Assembly (NCBI RefSeq): GCF_013367775.1
Contig: NZ_CP055157.1
Span: forward strand, 4,290,001 to 4,354,000
Direction of reading: 5' to 3'
Length of the DNA: 64,000 nt
DNA from: Microbulbifer sp. YPW1
Lineage (GTDB): Bacteria; Pseudomonadota; Gammaproteobacteria; Pseudomonadales; Cellvibrionaceae
In this document: positions 28,166-38,300 of the stretch, in pieces
How positions within the stretch are numbered: position 1 is the first letter of the stretch
Layout: each line of letters opens with the position of its first letter
The notes under the pieces: generated by a model
Databases searched by the model: none
The model's input: only the letters and a program-made list of their open reading frames with translations
Told to the model about the DNA's origin: nothing
Made by a program: the position numbers and the translations under genes

Positions 28166-29317
28166 TTGTCCCGAGTAAACATCGACTCAAGGGATGACCA
28201 ATGGCTGAAGGAAAATAGCAACAATCTCGCCGGAGATGACTTCTCTCAAGAAGATCCGGTGCAACCCATACAGACTCGTGCGGAGCCTCGCGAAGAGGAG
28301 TCCACATCCAGCGAATCAACGGCGGAAAGCGTCAGCACGCCGATGCAGAATTACCTCAAACACCTGTATCGGCTTGATCTGCTGACTCCGGAAGAGGAAA
28401 ACGCAACGACCTGTCTGCTCCGCGAACTGGAGGACAAAATTATCGCCCTGCTGCAAAAACGCGGGGTCACCCTGGTAGACCTGCGCAGCGAGGGCGTGGA
28501 ACAGCGCGGCAGTACCGGTGCCTACGATCACGGCCTGATTATTGCCAAAACGGCGGAGCTGCTGGAAACCGGGAAAATTTCCCAGCGGGACCGCAGCTCA
28601 TTGCAAAACCTGATGAAACGCTTCAAGGCCCAGCGCAAAAAGCTGATCCAGTGCAATCTGCGGCTGGTGATTGCTATCGCCAAGCGCTTCCGCAATCCGT
28701 CGGTTCCGTTTATCGATCTTATTCAGGAGGGTAATGTCGGACTGATGAAGGCCATTGAGCGCTTCAAACCTCAGATGGGGTATCGTTTTTCTACATACGC
28801 CTACTGGTGGATCCAGCAGGAAATTCAGCTCACCTTGCGGCGTAACGACGACCTGGTTCGCCAGCCCGCCAATGTGCAAGATGACCTGCGCAATATTTAT
28901 CGGGCCATCAACCAAGTGCGCGCCGAGGGGTTACCGGCATCGGATGAGAACGTCGCTAAACAGACCGGGCTGGACCTGGAGCGGGTACAGAGCCTGCTAA
29001 AACTGCCGGGGCCGACTGGCTCGCTGGACGACCCGATCTCGGATGACCAGAGCAGCACCAGGCTGGACTACGCGCCGGCCAATGAACTGTTCAATACCGA
29101 TGAACTGGTCTCCAACCAGGAACTGGCGCAGCGACTGCGCGAAGCCGTGGCTAAATTACCGCCCAGGCAACGCACGGTGCTGAGCCTGCGCTATGGCCTG
29201 ATTTCCGACCGCGACTGCTCCTTCCGCGTGATCGGCGAGCAGCTCGGCCTGAGTCAGGAGCGTGCGCGGCAGCTGCATTCGGACGCACTCAGGCAGCTGA
29301 AACGACAGTGGCGCTGA
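28166..29317 (+). CDS. Sigma-70 family RNA polymerase sigma factor (group 2, RpoS/RpoD-like)
   Basis: About 383 residues from a TTG at 28166, chosen because AAGG lies eight bases upstream. An ATG at 28070 in the same frame has no ribosome-binding site. An acidic, Ser/Glu-rich N-terminal tail (about 1-60) is followed by region 1.2 (MQNYLKHLYRLDLLTPEEE), region 2 (NLRLVIAIAKRF, DLIQEGNVGLMKAIERF, FSTYAYWWIQQEI), region 3 and region 4.2 (RVIGEQLGLSQERARQLHSDALRQLK). It keeps the core-binding and -10 recognition motifs but lacks the large RpoD region 1.1. nlpD is not adjacent, so I do not call it rpoS firmly. Confidence 0.85.
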   Translation: MSRVNIDSRDDQWLKENSNNLAGDDFSQEDPVQPIQTRAEPREEESTSSESTAESVSTPMQNYLKHLYRLDLLTPEEENATTCLLRELEDKIIALLQKRGVTLVDLRSEGVEQRGSTGAYDHGLIIAKTAELLETGKISQRDRSSLQNLMKRFKAQRKKLIQCNLRLVIAIAKRFRNPSVPFIDLIQEGNVGLMKAIERFKPQMGYRFSTYAYWWIQQEIQLTLRRNDDLVRQPANVQDDLRNIYRAINQVRAEGLPASDENVAKQTGLDLERVQSLLKLPGPTGSLDDPISDDQSSTRLDYAPANELFNTDELVSNQELAQRLREAVAKLPPRQRTVLSLRYGLISDRDCSFRVIGEQLGLSQERARQLHSDALRQLKRQWR

Positions 29318-29359
29318 CCCGCGTAAAATCCAACACCGGTAAAAACCGGTAAAACTGAG

Positions 29360-29398
29360 AAAGCCCGGGACCTCCTCACACCGACGTCCCGGGCTTGC
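29360..29398 (+). terminator. Terminator of the sigma factor gene
   Basis: AAGCCCGGGAC (29361-29371) and GTCCCGGGCTT (29386-29396) are exact reverse complements with a 14-base loop. The T-tract is short, so termination strength is uncertain. Just upstream ACCGGT is repeated directly. Confidence 0.65.
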
Positions 29399-29465
29399 CA
29401 ATGTTGGAATTCCGGCTAATCTTGCAATGACCAGCCTCTAACAGCGATAACTGGCGATTTGGATT

Positions 29466-30071
29466 ATGCCCCTCTCTCGACCTGTGGCCATTCCGGCATC
29501 CCGTATTTTTCCTTGTATTTTTTTTGCCGGTATTGCCAGCGCAGTCACCTGCCCCCCTGCACATGCCGAGGGCTGGCTGAAGGAAGGGTCCCAGGAGCTG
29601 ATCCTGAGCGGAGGTAAAGGCATCGGCAGTGCACTGATCCAGCAGGATTCTACCGCCGGCGCAGATCTGGTGGGCGCAAACTGGTCTTATCTGTTTTACG
29701 ACTACCCCAGCCAGCACCACTTTCAGTGGTGGGCCCAGGTCAGCTACAGCTATATGTGGCGGGACTATCGCGGACGGGATCAAAAGCAGCATATCTGGGA
29801 ACTGAAACCGGTACTCCGCTGGTATCCACGCAGAGAAGCGCGGGGACTTTTTGGTGAAGTCGGTGTGGGCGCGGCTTATCTGGACGAGCGCAGCTTTGGC
29901 GCTGTGGAGCTGTCTACCAACCTCAATTTCTCCCTGCATTTTGCCGCGGGCTACACCTTGCAGAGTGGTAACACGTTATCTCTCCGCTACAGCCATTTTT
30001 CCAACGGCTATACCAACACCCCCAACCCCGGATTCGACTTTGCATCACTGAACTGGCACACCAGGTTCTAA
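29466..30071 (+). CDS. PagL-type lipid A 3-O-deacylase (acyloxyacyl hydrolase family)
   Basis: 201 residues. A signal peptide (ending near PAHAEG) precedes an antiparallel beta-barrel pattern that ends in aromatic WHTRF, as in outer-membrane barrels. The active-site region YSHFSNGYTNTPNPGFD lines up with PagL: the His and Ser are conserved two residues apart, but the residue fourteen after the His is Asp where P. aeruginosa PagL has Glu. The family removes a 3-hydroxyacyl chain from lipid A. The next gene is a glycosyltransferase. The Asp may still complete a triad. Confidence 0.85.
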   Translation: MPLSRPVAIPASRIFPCIFFAGIASAVTCPPAHAEGWLKEGSQELILSGGKGIGSALIQQDSTAGADLVGANWSYLFYDYPSQHHFQWWAQVSYSYMWRDYRGRDQKQHIWELKPVLRWYPRREARGLFGEVGVGAAYLDERSFGAVELSTNLNFSLHFAAGYTLQSGNTLSLRYSHFSNGYTNTPNPGFDFASLNWHTRF

Positions 30072-30274
30072 GACAACCGGCTACAGGCGACGCAATAAAA
30101 CAGTCACATATCGATAAAATCCCTGTCATACCAGCGGTAGAGAATGGTGCCTTACTGAATGCCCGGTGCGGGCAATTCGCCAGGCGCCGTACCGATATCA
30201 GGACTTCGTAAATATCCTGCCTGAATGTTTTGAATTCCCGGACGGCGCACCAGAGACAGCGGACGTGTAGCCCC

Positions 30275-31288
30275 ATGATTCAGACTATCTGCCACCTGAT
30301 TGCCAGCCGGGAACACGGAGGCCTGGAAAAGCATGTTGCCGATTTATCACGCTGGCAGGCACACAATACGGATGCTCAGGTAGCGGTAATCGCTCACCCG
30401 AGGTACTTCACCACCCTCGATGACAGAATCCATTTTATTCCGCTGAATACGGATCGCAGTCGACATCATCCAAACCTGGTGTGGAGACTCGCCAACCTGA
30501 TTCGCAAGGGCGAATACCAGATCGTACACGGCCACGGCTCCAAATCCGCGCAATTGCTGGCCGCAGTGCAACCCTACACAGAAACCCGACAGGTCATTAC
30601 CCGACACAACGTGCGGCACCCTCGAGACAAGCTGGCCAGTGCATTTGATGCACGTATCGCTATTAGCCGCGCTACCGTTGCCAACTCCAAACTGGACTGG
30701 AACATCATCCCCAATGGTATCGAGCTGGCCACGCCGGCCGCGAACGCGCCGCTCCTGCAATCACTGCCGGATGACAAGCCCAGGCTGCTGGTGGCGAGCC
30801 GGCTGATCAAGGCACGCCAGGTGGATTTATTGATTGCCGCCATGCCCTTGCTGCCGGATTACCGCTTGATGGTTCTGGGTGACGGCCCAGAGAAAGACAA
30901 CCTGCGCAAACAGGTTTCACAGCTTGGGATTGAAGAGCGCGTAACATTTTTTACTGGCGATAACCTGGTAGCCAATTTTATGCAGGCCGCAGATCTCGTC
31001 ATCATTCCAGCTGCGGCAGAAGGAACACCTTACACACTGGTAGAAGCGCTGCTACACCGAAAGCCGGTGATCGCCAGTTACAGCGGCAGCGCAGAAGAAT
31101 ACCTGCCGGAGGCCTGCCTGCTTAAAAATCTGGAGCCGGAACATATTGCCGAGACAATTGACCGAGCCCTGTCACATCCAGGATTCGAGAATGCATTCTC
31201 CGGGCTGTTCGCTCAGGCTGCGGATGAATTCACCCTCGACGCCATGGCCAAAGCCACCTGGCAGGTTTACTCGCAGCTAACCGTCTGA
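30275..31288 (+). CDS. Glycosyltransferase family 4-type protein
   Basis: 337 residues from the ATG at 30275 (MIQTICHLIASREHGGLEKHV). The GT-B fold shows in the N-terminal REHGGLEKHVADLSRW, which binds the acceptor, and in the C-terminal VASRLIKARQVDLLIAA and AAAEGTPYTLVEALLHRKPVIAS, with the donor-binding Glu-x7-Glu. Close to a lipid A deacylase and facing another glycosyltransferase, it probably modifies the LPS core or a capsule. Its last 22 bases overlap the end of the convergent gene. Confidence 0.87.
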   Translation: MIQTICHLIASREHGGLEKHVADLSRWQAHNTDAQVAVIAHPRYFTTLDDRIHFIPLNTDRSRHHPNLVWRLANLIRKGEYQIVHGHGSKSAQLLAAVQPYTETRQVITRHNVRHPRDKLASAFDARIAISRATVANSKLDWNIIPNGIELATPAANAPLLQSLPDDKPRLLVASRLIKARQVDLLIAAMPLLPDYRLMVLGDGPEKDNLRKQVSQLGIEERVTFFTGDNLVANFMQAADLVIIPAAAEGTPYTLVEALLHRKPVIASYSGSAEEYLPEACLLKNLEPEHIAETIDRALSHPGFENAFSGLFAQAADEFTLDAMAKATWQVYSQLTV

Positions 31289-32415
31289 AGGTCATTAAAC
31301 CAATCCACGGCTTGCGAGGCAGTCTCGGTAAGACTGAAACCGGAAAAATCCAGCGGACCTGACTGCTGCAGAATATCCCCGGCAACCGATGCCAGCGCTT
31401 CGAGACGACTTACTGAGCTGCCGGTACCCGCATCCGTCACTACGCCTTGCGGGAAACACCGCTTCAGCAACTCGATACCAGTACCGCCAGTTGCCACCGC
31501 GGGGCAACCCATGGCCAGGGATTCCGCCACTACCCGCCCACTGGAGCGCTGTCCGGCACCAGGGTCGCCAGTGAGATCAAACGTGATACGCGCGCTGGCA
31601 TAGAGCTCCCGCATATCCCGACGCGGTCCAAGAAACAGTACGTATTCCGACAGCCCCATGGTCTCCGCGCGCCGCTCCAGGGTGCGGGCAAACTTCTCGT
31701 GCCCCGGCATAATCTCGCCTACGATCAACCCGAAAATATCCTGTCGCTGTTGCTTGAGTACCGCGAGTAATTCCAGAAACTGCTCCTGCCCTCTTCCCGG
31801 ACCTATGGGCCCCGGCAACAACAGCCAGTTACGCTCTTCCAGCTGGGGAAAATCATTCAGGAGCCGGTGGTGCCAGTGACCGGAAACCTTTGCATTCTTA
31901 TCCAGCTCGCGGGTGTTCACGCCGCGATACAAAGTGCGCAGCTTGGCTGTATCCGAATGACGCTGTGAAAACTGCTGCGCCAGTTCATCGGAGGCCGAAA
32001 GGACCAGCTCCCCCTGCGCCAGTGCAGCGTTGGCACGGCGCTTGCGGAACAGTCCGGTGGTCGGCCACTGGTGCACACTGGTAACCAGTCGCGGACGGCT
32101 CCCTGCAGGGAGACGCTTCCATACCTGAGCGCCATGCCAGGCACACTGAGCACCGCGGCACAGCAGGATATCTGCATCCAGCGCCTGCACCTGCTGGCGC
32201 AACTTACGATGCAAGCGTCCGTTAAGCCACCGCCGCTGATTCAGGGGCAACTCGAAATGCTGGCAGTTATGCAGCGTGAGGCGGGAAACCAGCGCCCCAC
32301 CAGCGGATATCACCGCAGAATCATGCCCCAGACGGGCGAGCTCAACAGCAAACTCCAGTGCTTCCTGTGCGAGCTCTCCTTCATCGAGAGATGGCACCAG
32401 TTGAACAATCCGCAT
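31267..32415 (-). CDS. Glycosyltransferase family 4-type protein
   Basis: 382 residues. The N-terminus is MRIVQLVPSLDEGELAQEALEFAVELARLGHDSAVIS. The C-terminal half has LLLPGPIGPGRGQEQFLELLAVL and GRVVAESLAMGCPAVATGGTGIELL, the donor-site motif with the conserved Glu. This layout fits a GT-B enzyme acting on a surface glycan. It converges on the preceding glycosyltransferase with a 22-base overlap of the 3' ends, so the two may have been brought together recently or may interfere in transcription. Confidence 0.85.
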   Translation of the reverse strand: MRIVQLVPSLDEGELAQEALEFAVELARLGHDSAVISAGGALVSRLTLHNCQHFELPLNQRRWLNGRLHRKLRQQVQALDADILLCRGAQCAWHGAQVWKRLPAGSRPRLVTSVHQWPTTGLFRKRRANAALAQGELVLSASDELAQQFSQRHSDTAKLRTLYRGVNTRELDKNAKVSGHWHHRLLNDFPQLEERNWLLLPGPIGPGRGQEQFLELLAVLKQQRQDIFGLIVGEIMPGHEKFARTLERRAETMGLSEYVLFLGPRRDMRELYASARITFDLTGDPGAGQRSSGRVVAESLAMGCPAVATGGTGIELLKRCFPQGVVTDAGTGSSVSRLEALASVAGDILQQSGPLDFSGFSLTETASQAVDWFNDLQTVSCE

Positions 32416-32662
32416 AACTGCTAACGCCTCAAATCCCTGTAAACTATTCGAATTATTTCCTCACTGACTGGACTTTGTTCAGCCATTGAGGGAACCTCGA
32501 TTGTACAGCTGATTTCTGCGCCACGGCGCTCAATTTCCACATTGGCGATGTAAATCACAAGTCGCGCGGAATCCTGTAGAATTTTGTGCCGCCTGACTCG
32601 TTTTCGACGTTTGCCATGAACAAGAAGCGAGCAGTTCATAACTACAATACGACGGAACTCAT

Positions 32663-33601
32663 ATGCACGCCCGGATCTCTATGGCAGCAAGCCACTCTCC
32701 ACGTAATATCCAGACCTATTTGGGCAGGCTACTTGCCGTAATCACGGTAGCAATTGCCCTCTGTACCTCCCCTGCCTGGGCAGAGAGCGACCGCGGACTG
32801 TTACTGCAGGCAAAAAAAGGCGCCAACACCGTCTACCTTCTCGGCTCGATTCATCTCGCCGACGACAGCTTTTATCCGCTGCGCGAGACTATTGAACAGG
32901 CTTACCGGGATAGCGACGCACTGGTGGTAGAGGCAGATGTCATTGCGATGGAGTCAGACCCGGAACTCCAGAGCAAAGTCATGCTGGAATCCCTGTACCC
33001 ACCAGGGCAACAGCTGAAAGACAACATTTCCCCGGAAGTGTATGCACAACTCCAGGCGTGGTTACGTAAACGCCAGATACCCGAGGCCAACTTCAATCGC
33101 ATGCGCCCTGCCATAGCGATGATCACCCTCAGCCTGATTGAAATGCAGATGCGCGGCCTCGACCCCAAGGCCGGTATTGACCGGCACTTCCTGAATCAGG
33201 CACACAGGGAAGAAAAAGAGATCCTGGAACTGGAGAGCGTGCTGCAACAACTGCGCATGCTGAATAGCCTGAAAAAGCCAGAACTCTTCCTGCAACAGAC
33301 CCTGGAGCAGGTATCGGAAATGGACACTTTTGTTCCGCGCATGACCAAGGCCTGGAAATCGGGTGACCAACAGGCCCTGTACCAGCTGGTAATCAAGGAA
33401 GGATTGGACGAACACCCGGAATTTGCACAGCTCTATGAGTTGCTGTTCTACCAGCGCAACCGGGAAATGGCCGAGAACATCGACAAGCTCAGCCAGCGCT
33501 ACAAAACCCTGTTTGTTGTGGTGGGTGCCGGCCACCTTGTGGGAAGCAAGTCCGTTACGGAGCTGCTGGAAAAGTCCGGATTCAGCATCGAACAAATCTG
33601 A
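32663..33601 (+). CDS. TraB/GumN family protein
   Basis: 312 residues. The signal peptide ends near SPAWAES. The family motif GSIHLADDSFYPL near residue 60 and the C-terminal VVVGAGHLVGSKSVTELL are both conserved; their His and Glu/Asp residues are thought to form a metallopeptidase-like site. Homologues are periplasmic or lipoprotein proteins of unclear role. GGAA lies six bases before the ATG. A second ATG lies six codons in. Confidence 0.9.
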   Translation: MHARISMAASHSPRNIQTYLGRLLAVITVAIALCTSPAWAESDRGLLLQAKKGANTVYLLGSIHLADDSFYPLRETIEQAYRDSDALVVEADVIAMESDPELQSKVMLESLYPPGQQLKDNISPEVYAQLQAWLRKRQIPEANFNRMRPAIAMITLSLIEMQMRGLDPKAGIDRHFLNQAHREEKEILELESVLQQLRMLNSLKKPELFLQQTLEQVSEMDTFVPRMTKAWKSGDQQALYQLVIKEGLDEHPEFAQLYELLFYQRNREMAENIDKLSQRYKTLFVVVGAGHLVGSKSVTELLEKSGFSIEQI

Positions 33602-33795
33602 ACAATCTCCCGGGGTTGCCTTCGCGAGCAATCTCGGACACCCTTTCACACCCCACCTCTCCCCGGCAGCTCACACTTGATGTGCGAACTGCCTATACTC
33701 CCTCGCGTAATGACTGCGAGCTGTCGTAGCTGTCTTCAGTGCCCAACTGCGCCCCGGGCTCACCTGTGTCGAACCGGCAACCCCATACCCTGCGT

Positions 33796-33817
33796 TTGTT
33801 ACAACATTATTACAGTT
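33796..33817 (+). promoter_or_regulatory. Possible Pho box upstream of the porin gene
   Basis: TTGTTACAACA and TTATTACAGTT are two 11-base units in tandem, the period of a PhoB box, with a partial match to CTGTCAT. An A/T-rich stretch with TTATGG follows at -10-like distance. The match is weak; the phosphate-porin type downstream raises the prior. The whole 330-base gap (33602-33931) otherwise shows only the palindrome below. Confidence 0.3.
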
Positions 33818-33847
33818 GGACATAAATCATTTTATGGATTCGCGAGA

Positions 33848-33874
33848 TGTCAGAAATGTTTCTAATTTCTGACA
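33848..33874. promoter_or_regulatory. 27-base palindrome before the porin gene (operator or leader hairpin)
   Basis: TGTCAGAAAT (33848-33857) and ATTTCTGACA (33865-33874) are perfect 10-base arms with a 7-base spacer. It lies 57 bases before the porin ATG. It is too far from any stop and lacks a T-tract, so a regulator binding site or a 5'-leader hairpin is more likely than a terminator. Confidence 0.55.
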
Positions 33875-33931
33875 GTTTGATGATGCTGATACACTCCGCG
33901 GCCATAAATTCGCAGAAAAATAGGACTGTAC

Positions 33932-35173
33932 ATGCAACCCTTCCACAAGAGCCTGATGGCCTTGACCATGACCAGCCTGCTCTCTGGAGCTGCCGCGGCA
34001 GATGAAGCGGAATCCAAGGGCGGCCTGAAAATTACCTCCGACGACGGAAACTTTTCCGCCTCGTTGGGTGGGCGCATTCACTTTGACACCTACCTGTTCG
34101 ATACCGATATCGAAGATCCCGTGAGCACCACGGATTTTCGCCGGGCGCGCATCACCCTCAAGGGCAGTATCTACGACTGGAAATACGTGCTGGAGCAGGA
34201 CTTTACCGGCGGCAGTACCCCCGGCGGCTTCCGCGATGTGTTTATCGCCCATAAATTCCTGAACGGCGAGGTGCGCATCGGCCAGTTCAAGCCCTTCCGC
34301 TCCATGGCCGAGATGACCAGCTCCAACGAAATCACCATGTTGGAACGCCCCTTCTCCAGTGCCACAGGCCTGTATGAGGACTACCAGTTCCAGCAGGGCA
34401 TCGGCTGGACCGGGGTAATGGACTGCTTCACCATGGGCTTGATGGCATTTAACCTGCGCGACGCCAGCACCCCGCGCAATGCCGGTATCGGCACTGCAGG
34501 CCGCCTCTCGTGGGCCCCGATCAATACCGATATGGCCACGTTCCACCTGGGCACGTCCATCAACTACGAGAACGCCAACCAGAACTCCAGCGACCTCACC
34601 GCCGAGGCTGACTACGCTGGCCGCCGCGGCCCCTCCCAGCTGATGGCGCTCACCCCCGGCGACCTTGGCGGAGATGTAACCACTGCTGCACTGGAGCTGG
34701 CAGGCAGCTACGGCCCCCTGTATGTACAGTCGGAATATGTCATCGGTGATTTTGAGGCCGACTACTTTCTGAGTGAGGCCGATTTCGAAGACGAGTTTGG
34801 CGCACCGGCACCCTTCTACTGCGATCCGCAATTCGGCTGCTATATCCAGGATCAGTCGGTACACACCTGGTATGTTCAGGGCAGCTGGATGCTGACCGGA
34901 GAGCACAAGACGTACAATCAAAAGCGCGGCGCCTTCAACTCCGCCAGACCCTCAGGTGATGGCCTCTGGGGCGGCGCCTGGGAGCTCACAGCCCGTTACG
35001 ACACCATGGAAAACCGGGATATTCGCGACCTGAAAGCCAACAGTGCGCAGGTTGGTGTGAACTACTATGCCAATCGCAACGTGCGCGTGATGCTGAACCT
35101 GATCTTTGGCGACAACGAGTTTACCGGTGACAAAACCAACCAGCTGGGATTGCGAGTGCAAATGGGCTGGTAA
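33932..35173 (+). CDS. OprO/OprP-type porin
   Basis: 413 residues. The signal peptide ends near GAAAADE. The mature start GGLKITSDDGNFSASLGGRIHFDTYLFD and the RRARITLKGSIYDWKYVLEQDF segment match the phosphate/pyrophosphate-selective porin family. FRDVFIAHKFLNGEVRIGQFKPF and the C-terminal LGLRVQMGW are typical beta strands ending in aromatic Trp. A trimeric outer-membrane channel for anions is expected. A shared terminator follows. Family members vary in selectivity, so phosphate is not certain. Confidence 0.88.
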   Translation: MQPFHKSLMALTMTSLLSGAAAADEAESKGGLKITSDDGNFSASLGGRIHFDTYLFDTDIEDPVSTTDFRRARITLKGSIYDWKYVLEQDFTGGSTPGGFRDVFIAHKFLNGEVRIGQFKPFRSMAEMTSSNEITMLERPFSSATGLYEDYQFQQGIGWTGVMDCFTMGLMAFNLRDASTPRNAGIGTAGRLSWAPINTDMATFHLGTSINYENANQNSSDLTAEADYAGRRGPSQLMALTPGDLGGDVTTAALELAGSYGPLYVQSEYVIGDFEADYFLSEADFEDEFGAPAPFYCDPQFGCYIQDQSVHTWYVQGSWMLTGEHKTYNQKRGAFNSARPSGDGLWGGAWELTARYDTMENRDIRDLKANSAQVGVNYYANRNVRVMLNLIFGDNEFTGDKTNQLGLRVQMGW

Positions 35174-35242
35174 AACGGTTGATAGGGGGCTGGCACTAGC
35201 CAACCCTGAAAACCGACAGGTTCACCAAGAAATGTGATCCAC

Positions 35243-35278
35243 AAAAAAAAGCGAGCCAATTGGCTCGCTTTTTTTGTA
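35243..35278. terminator. Bidirectional terminator between porin and indolepyruvate oxidoreductase
   Basis: AAAAAAAAGCGAGCCAATT pairs with TTGGCTCGCTTTTTTT around a very short loop, with A and T runs on both sides. It can end the rightward porin transcript and the leftward oxidoreductase transcript. Confidence 0.93.
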
Positions 35279-35316
35279 CCACTCAATTTCGCGACAATCG
35301 CCGCGAAACCGGGGCA

Positions 35317-38300
35317 TCAACCCACTTGCTGGGCTTTGGCAGGGTCAAACACTTCCACTTGGGCGGGCGTGTCTTGCACGGTCTCCTTCGGGTTGTAGAA
35401 CCGCTGCAGAGACAGATCGCGTGCTTCCCGCGCCAGCTCCACATTGCGATCCTTGACCAGGCCATAACCGCGTATTTGATCCGCATATCCCAGCAGCTCG
35501 ATGGCTGCAGCGTGGTTCTCCGCATTCAAACGGCCAACGACTTCATCTACCAGCTTTTCGTATTCACGAATCAGTGAGCGCTCCATCTTGCGCTCGGCGG
35601 TATAACCGAAAACATCCAGAGCGGTTCCACGCAGGAATTTGAATTTGGCCAGTACACCGAACGCCTTGTGCATCCAGCCACCGAACTTGATTTTGCGCGG
35701 GCGCCCGAGATTTTTATCGAAGCGGCTGATCAGCGGCGGTGCCAAATTGAACTCCAGCTCAAAGTCACCGGCAAAGTTTTCCCGCAGGGATTCCACAAAG
35801 CGCCCATCGCTGTAGAGGCGCGCCACCTCGTATTCGTCCTTGTAGGCAAGCAATTTCGCATAGTTGCGTGCAACCACCTCGGCCAGTGCTTCACTACCCG
35901 GCACTTTGAGGATTTCCGCCCCCTTGACCTTGTCTACCAGCGCCCGATAGCGCTGCGCCAGCGCCGCATTCTGATAGCCCGTGAGATGGGCAGTGCGGTG
36001 GGCAACAATTTCTTCCAGCCCTTGAGGCAAGGTTTTTTCTTCGTCGCGGGAAAGCAGACGATCCAACGCCGCGCGGTCCTGTGCCGCCAATCGTCCAGCG
36101 GCAAGCCCCTGCAGATTACCCTCAACGGCGACACCATTCAGGCGAATAGCTTCGCGAATCGCATCCAGCCCCAGCGGAATCAGTCCTTTTTGCCAGGCGT
36201 AACCGAGCATGAAGATGTTCGCCGCCAAGGTGTCCCCCAGTGCCGCCTTGGTCAGTGCGTGCCCCTCCACCACATCCAACTCCGCAACCGCGTCCTTGAT
36301 GGTATCGAGTACCGCCTGTGGAGAGTGAATGTCCTCACGCCCCAGCACGGATGCCGCGGTTGGGCTCAGATGGGTATTCACCACTGCGCGGCTGTGGGTT
36401 TCATCCAGCTTGGCGAGACTCGCAGACAGGTTACCGGCAGCGATCAGGTCACAGGCCATCAGGCCGTCGGCACGGCCGTCAGAGATACGCACGGCCTTGA
36501 GCGCTTCAGGACTATTGGCAAAACGCACATGGGAGTACACCGCCCCGCCCTTCTGCGCGAGACCGGTCTGATCCAGGGTGCTACAGGCCTTGTCTTCAAT
36601 ATGCGCCGCCATCGCCAGCAACGCGCCAATGGTCACCACACCGGTACCACCGACGCCGGTCACCAGCAGGTTGAATGGCTCACTCAGGTCCGGCAGTTCC
36701 GGTGCCGGCAGCTTGTCCGCTTCCTGACACAGGGTATCGCCGACACCGGCGCGCTTGTTCAACTTGCCGCCCTTCACCGTGACAAACGACGGACAGAAAC
36801 CGTTTACGCAGGACATATCCTGGTTGCAGGTGGTCTGGTTAATACGGCGCTTGTCACCCAGGGCGGTATCAACTTTTTCCACGGCGATACAACTCGACTG
36901 GGTGACACAATCCCCACAGCCCTCACACACCAGCTCGTTGATAAACGGGCGCCCTTCCGCTTTCGGCAACAGACCGCGCTTGCGCTTGCGGCGCAGCTCC
37001 GTGGCACAGGTCTGGTCGTAAACAATAACGGTACAGCCGGGCGCCTCGCGCAATTCCTTCATCACGGCGGGCATGTGATCCCGGTGGCGGATTTCCACCT
37101 CACCGGGGAAGCTCAGTTTTCCTTTGTACTTGTCGGTGTTGTCCATCACCAACACCACCTTGTTTACGCCCTCGGCAAGAACCTGACGACAGATCATGTC
37201 CGGCAGCAGTTCGCCATCGTGGGGCTGGCCGCCGGTCATGGCGACGGCGTCGTTAAACAGGATTTTGTAGGTGATATTCACCTTTGCCGCCACTGCGGCG
37301 CGAATCGCGAGAATCCCGGAGTGGAAATAGGTCCCGTCACCGAGATTGACGAATACATGAGGCTCGCTGGTAAAGGCCGCCTGGCCAATCCAGTTGACCC
37401 CCTCTGCACCCATCTGGGTAAAGGTGTAGGTTTCCCGGTCCAGCCACTGCGCCATGTAGTGACAGCCAATCCCCGCCAGCGCTCGGCTGCCCTCGGGCAC
37501 GCGAGTGGAGCGGTTGTGGGGGCAACCGGCACAGAACATCGGCAGGCGCGCAACGCTGGAACCGGCCTGGGCCGAGATACGCTCGGCCAGCGCATCGAGC
37601 CGCATCAAGCGATGCTTGGCGCGCTCGTTCAGGTTGTCCTCACCCAGCAGGTAACCAAGTACCTGGGCCACCACCGCCGGGGAAAGCTCGCCATACATGG
37701 GAAGCAGCGGATTATCGTGCTCGTCGACCTTGCCGAGGATGCGCGGGAAATGCGGGTCACGCAGATGGACGTTGTACAGCTCTTCTTTCAGCTGCACTTC
37801 CATCAGGCTGCGTTTTTCTTCGAGCACCAGTAGTGAATCGAGGCCGCGGGCAAACTCCTGGATACCTGGTACGTCCAGCGGATAGGTCATGCCCACCTTG
37901 AGAATCCGGATTCCCAGCGCGCGGGCACCGTCCTCGTCGATCCCCATATCCTCAAAGGCCTGCATCAGGTCCAGATGGGCCTTACCCGCAGTGACGATAC
38001 CCAGTGTTGCCTCCGGGTTATCCAGTACCAGCTTGTTCAGCTGGTTGGCACGGGCAAATGCCAGCGCAGCGGGACGCTTGTAGCGCCACAGGCGCTCTTC
38101 CTGCTCGAGGGGATTGTCCTGCTTGCGGATATTGAGGCCGCCCTCGGGGCGCTCGATTTCCGGGTACTGGAATGAGACCGCAGACGGATCCACTTCAACG
38201 GTGGAAGCGCTGTCCATATTTTCTGCGAGGGTAATCATCGCCACCCAGCAGCCGCTGAAACGAGATAGCTCCAGGCCATACAGGCCGTAATCCAGCACTT

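Noticed and set aside
32421..32639. 72-codon leftward frame just upstream of the glycosyltransferase at 31267
   Set aside because: Basic, low-quality start, no ribosome-binding site and no recognisable domain; it lies in the control region shared with the TraB gene.
33719..33737. CTGTC direct repeat before the porin gene as a Pho box
   Set aside because: The two CTGTC units are 9 bases apart, not the 11 needed for a PhoB site.
35668..37833. Long rightward open frame opposite the indolepyruvate oxidoreductase (721 codons)
   Set aside because: Antisense shadow in GC-rich coding DNA; composition is unlike a protein and no motif is seen.
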